From: Akkermansia muciniphila
GTDB taxonomy: Bacteria > Verrucomicrobiota > Verrucomicrobiia > Verrucomicrobiales > Akkermansiaceae
Reading direction: 5' to 3'
DNA: 5,825 nucleotides
NCBI GenBank assembly: GCA_945870545.1
Contig: CAMBTF010000123.1
Location: 1 to 5,825 of the forward strand
The number at the start of each line of letters is the position of its first letter. Within the stretch, counting starts at the first letter, position 1. The position numbers and the translations under genes are program-made. The notes below the pieces were generated by a model. The model did not search any database. It worked only from the letters and a program-made list of their open reading frames with translations, and was not told where the DNA came from. Positions 5,825-5,825 of this stretch are shown here, piece by piece.

Positions 5825-5825
5825 C

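Overview
The window looks like an ordinary chromosomal stretch of a high-G+C Gram-negative bacterium. The gene style (a diderm-type lipoprotein L,D-transpeptidase, PBP1C, a periplasmic cytochrome b562, a short UvrC, weak or absent Shine-Dalgarno sites) suggests a Verrucomicrobia-like organism. That placement is inference from protein style, not from a marker gene or a search. Seven protein genes are supported, two of them cut by the window edges. No rRNA, tRNA, CRISPR array or intact mobile element was seen.

Layout. Positions 1-2237, minus strand, are one uninterrupted frame for penicillin-binding protein 1C (pbpC). It starts at a GTG and runs off the left edge within its last domain. A 109-base divergent gap with small palindromes separates it from a plus-strand gene (2347-2754) for an exported cytochrome b562-like four-helix protein that keeps both heme ligands. 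Converging on that gene from the right is a hicB-hicA toxin-antitoxin pair (3185-2776, minus strand, antitoxin first, 4-base overlap). Just upstream of the pair on the same strand is a lipoprotein L,D-transpeptidase (3881-3243). A second 109-base divergent gap leads to uvrC (3991-5541, plus strand). UvrC has all its catalytic parts, but about 115 residues seem to be missing between the UVR domain and the nuclease domain. From the end of uvrC to the right edge the base composition drops to about 42% G+C by my count. This stretch holds a short repeat cluster and the C-terminal end of a two-helix membrane protein on the minus strand.

Function. Two genes act on peptidoglycan from the periplasmic side: PBP1C makes glycan strands and 4-3 cross-links, and the L,D-transpeptidase makes 3-3 links or attaches proteins. 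They are not adjacent and need not be co-regulated. The cytochrome is a probable periplasmic electron carrier, HicBA is a small RNA-targeting toxin-antitoxin module, and UvrC is the dual-incision nuclease of nucleotide excision repair. I found no convincing new multi-gene system. The points most worth checking are the shortened UvrC, the compact antitoxin-first HicBA, the cytochrome b562 assignment, and the compositional break with repeats after uvrC.
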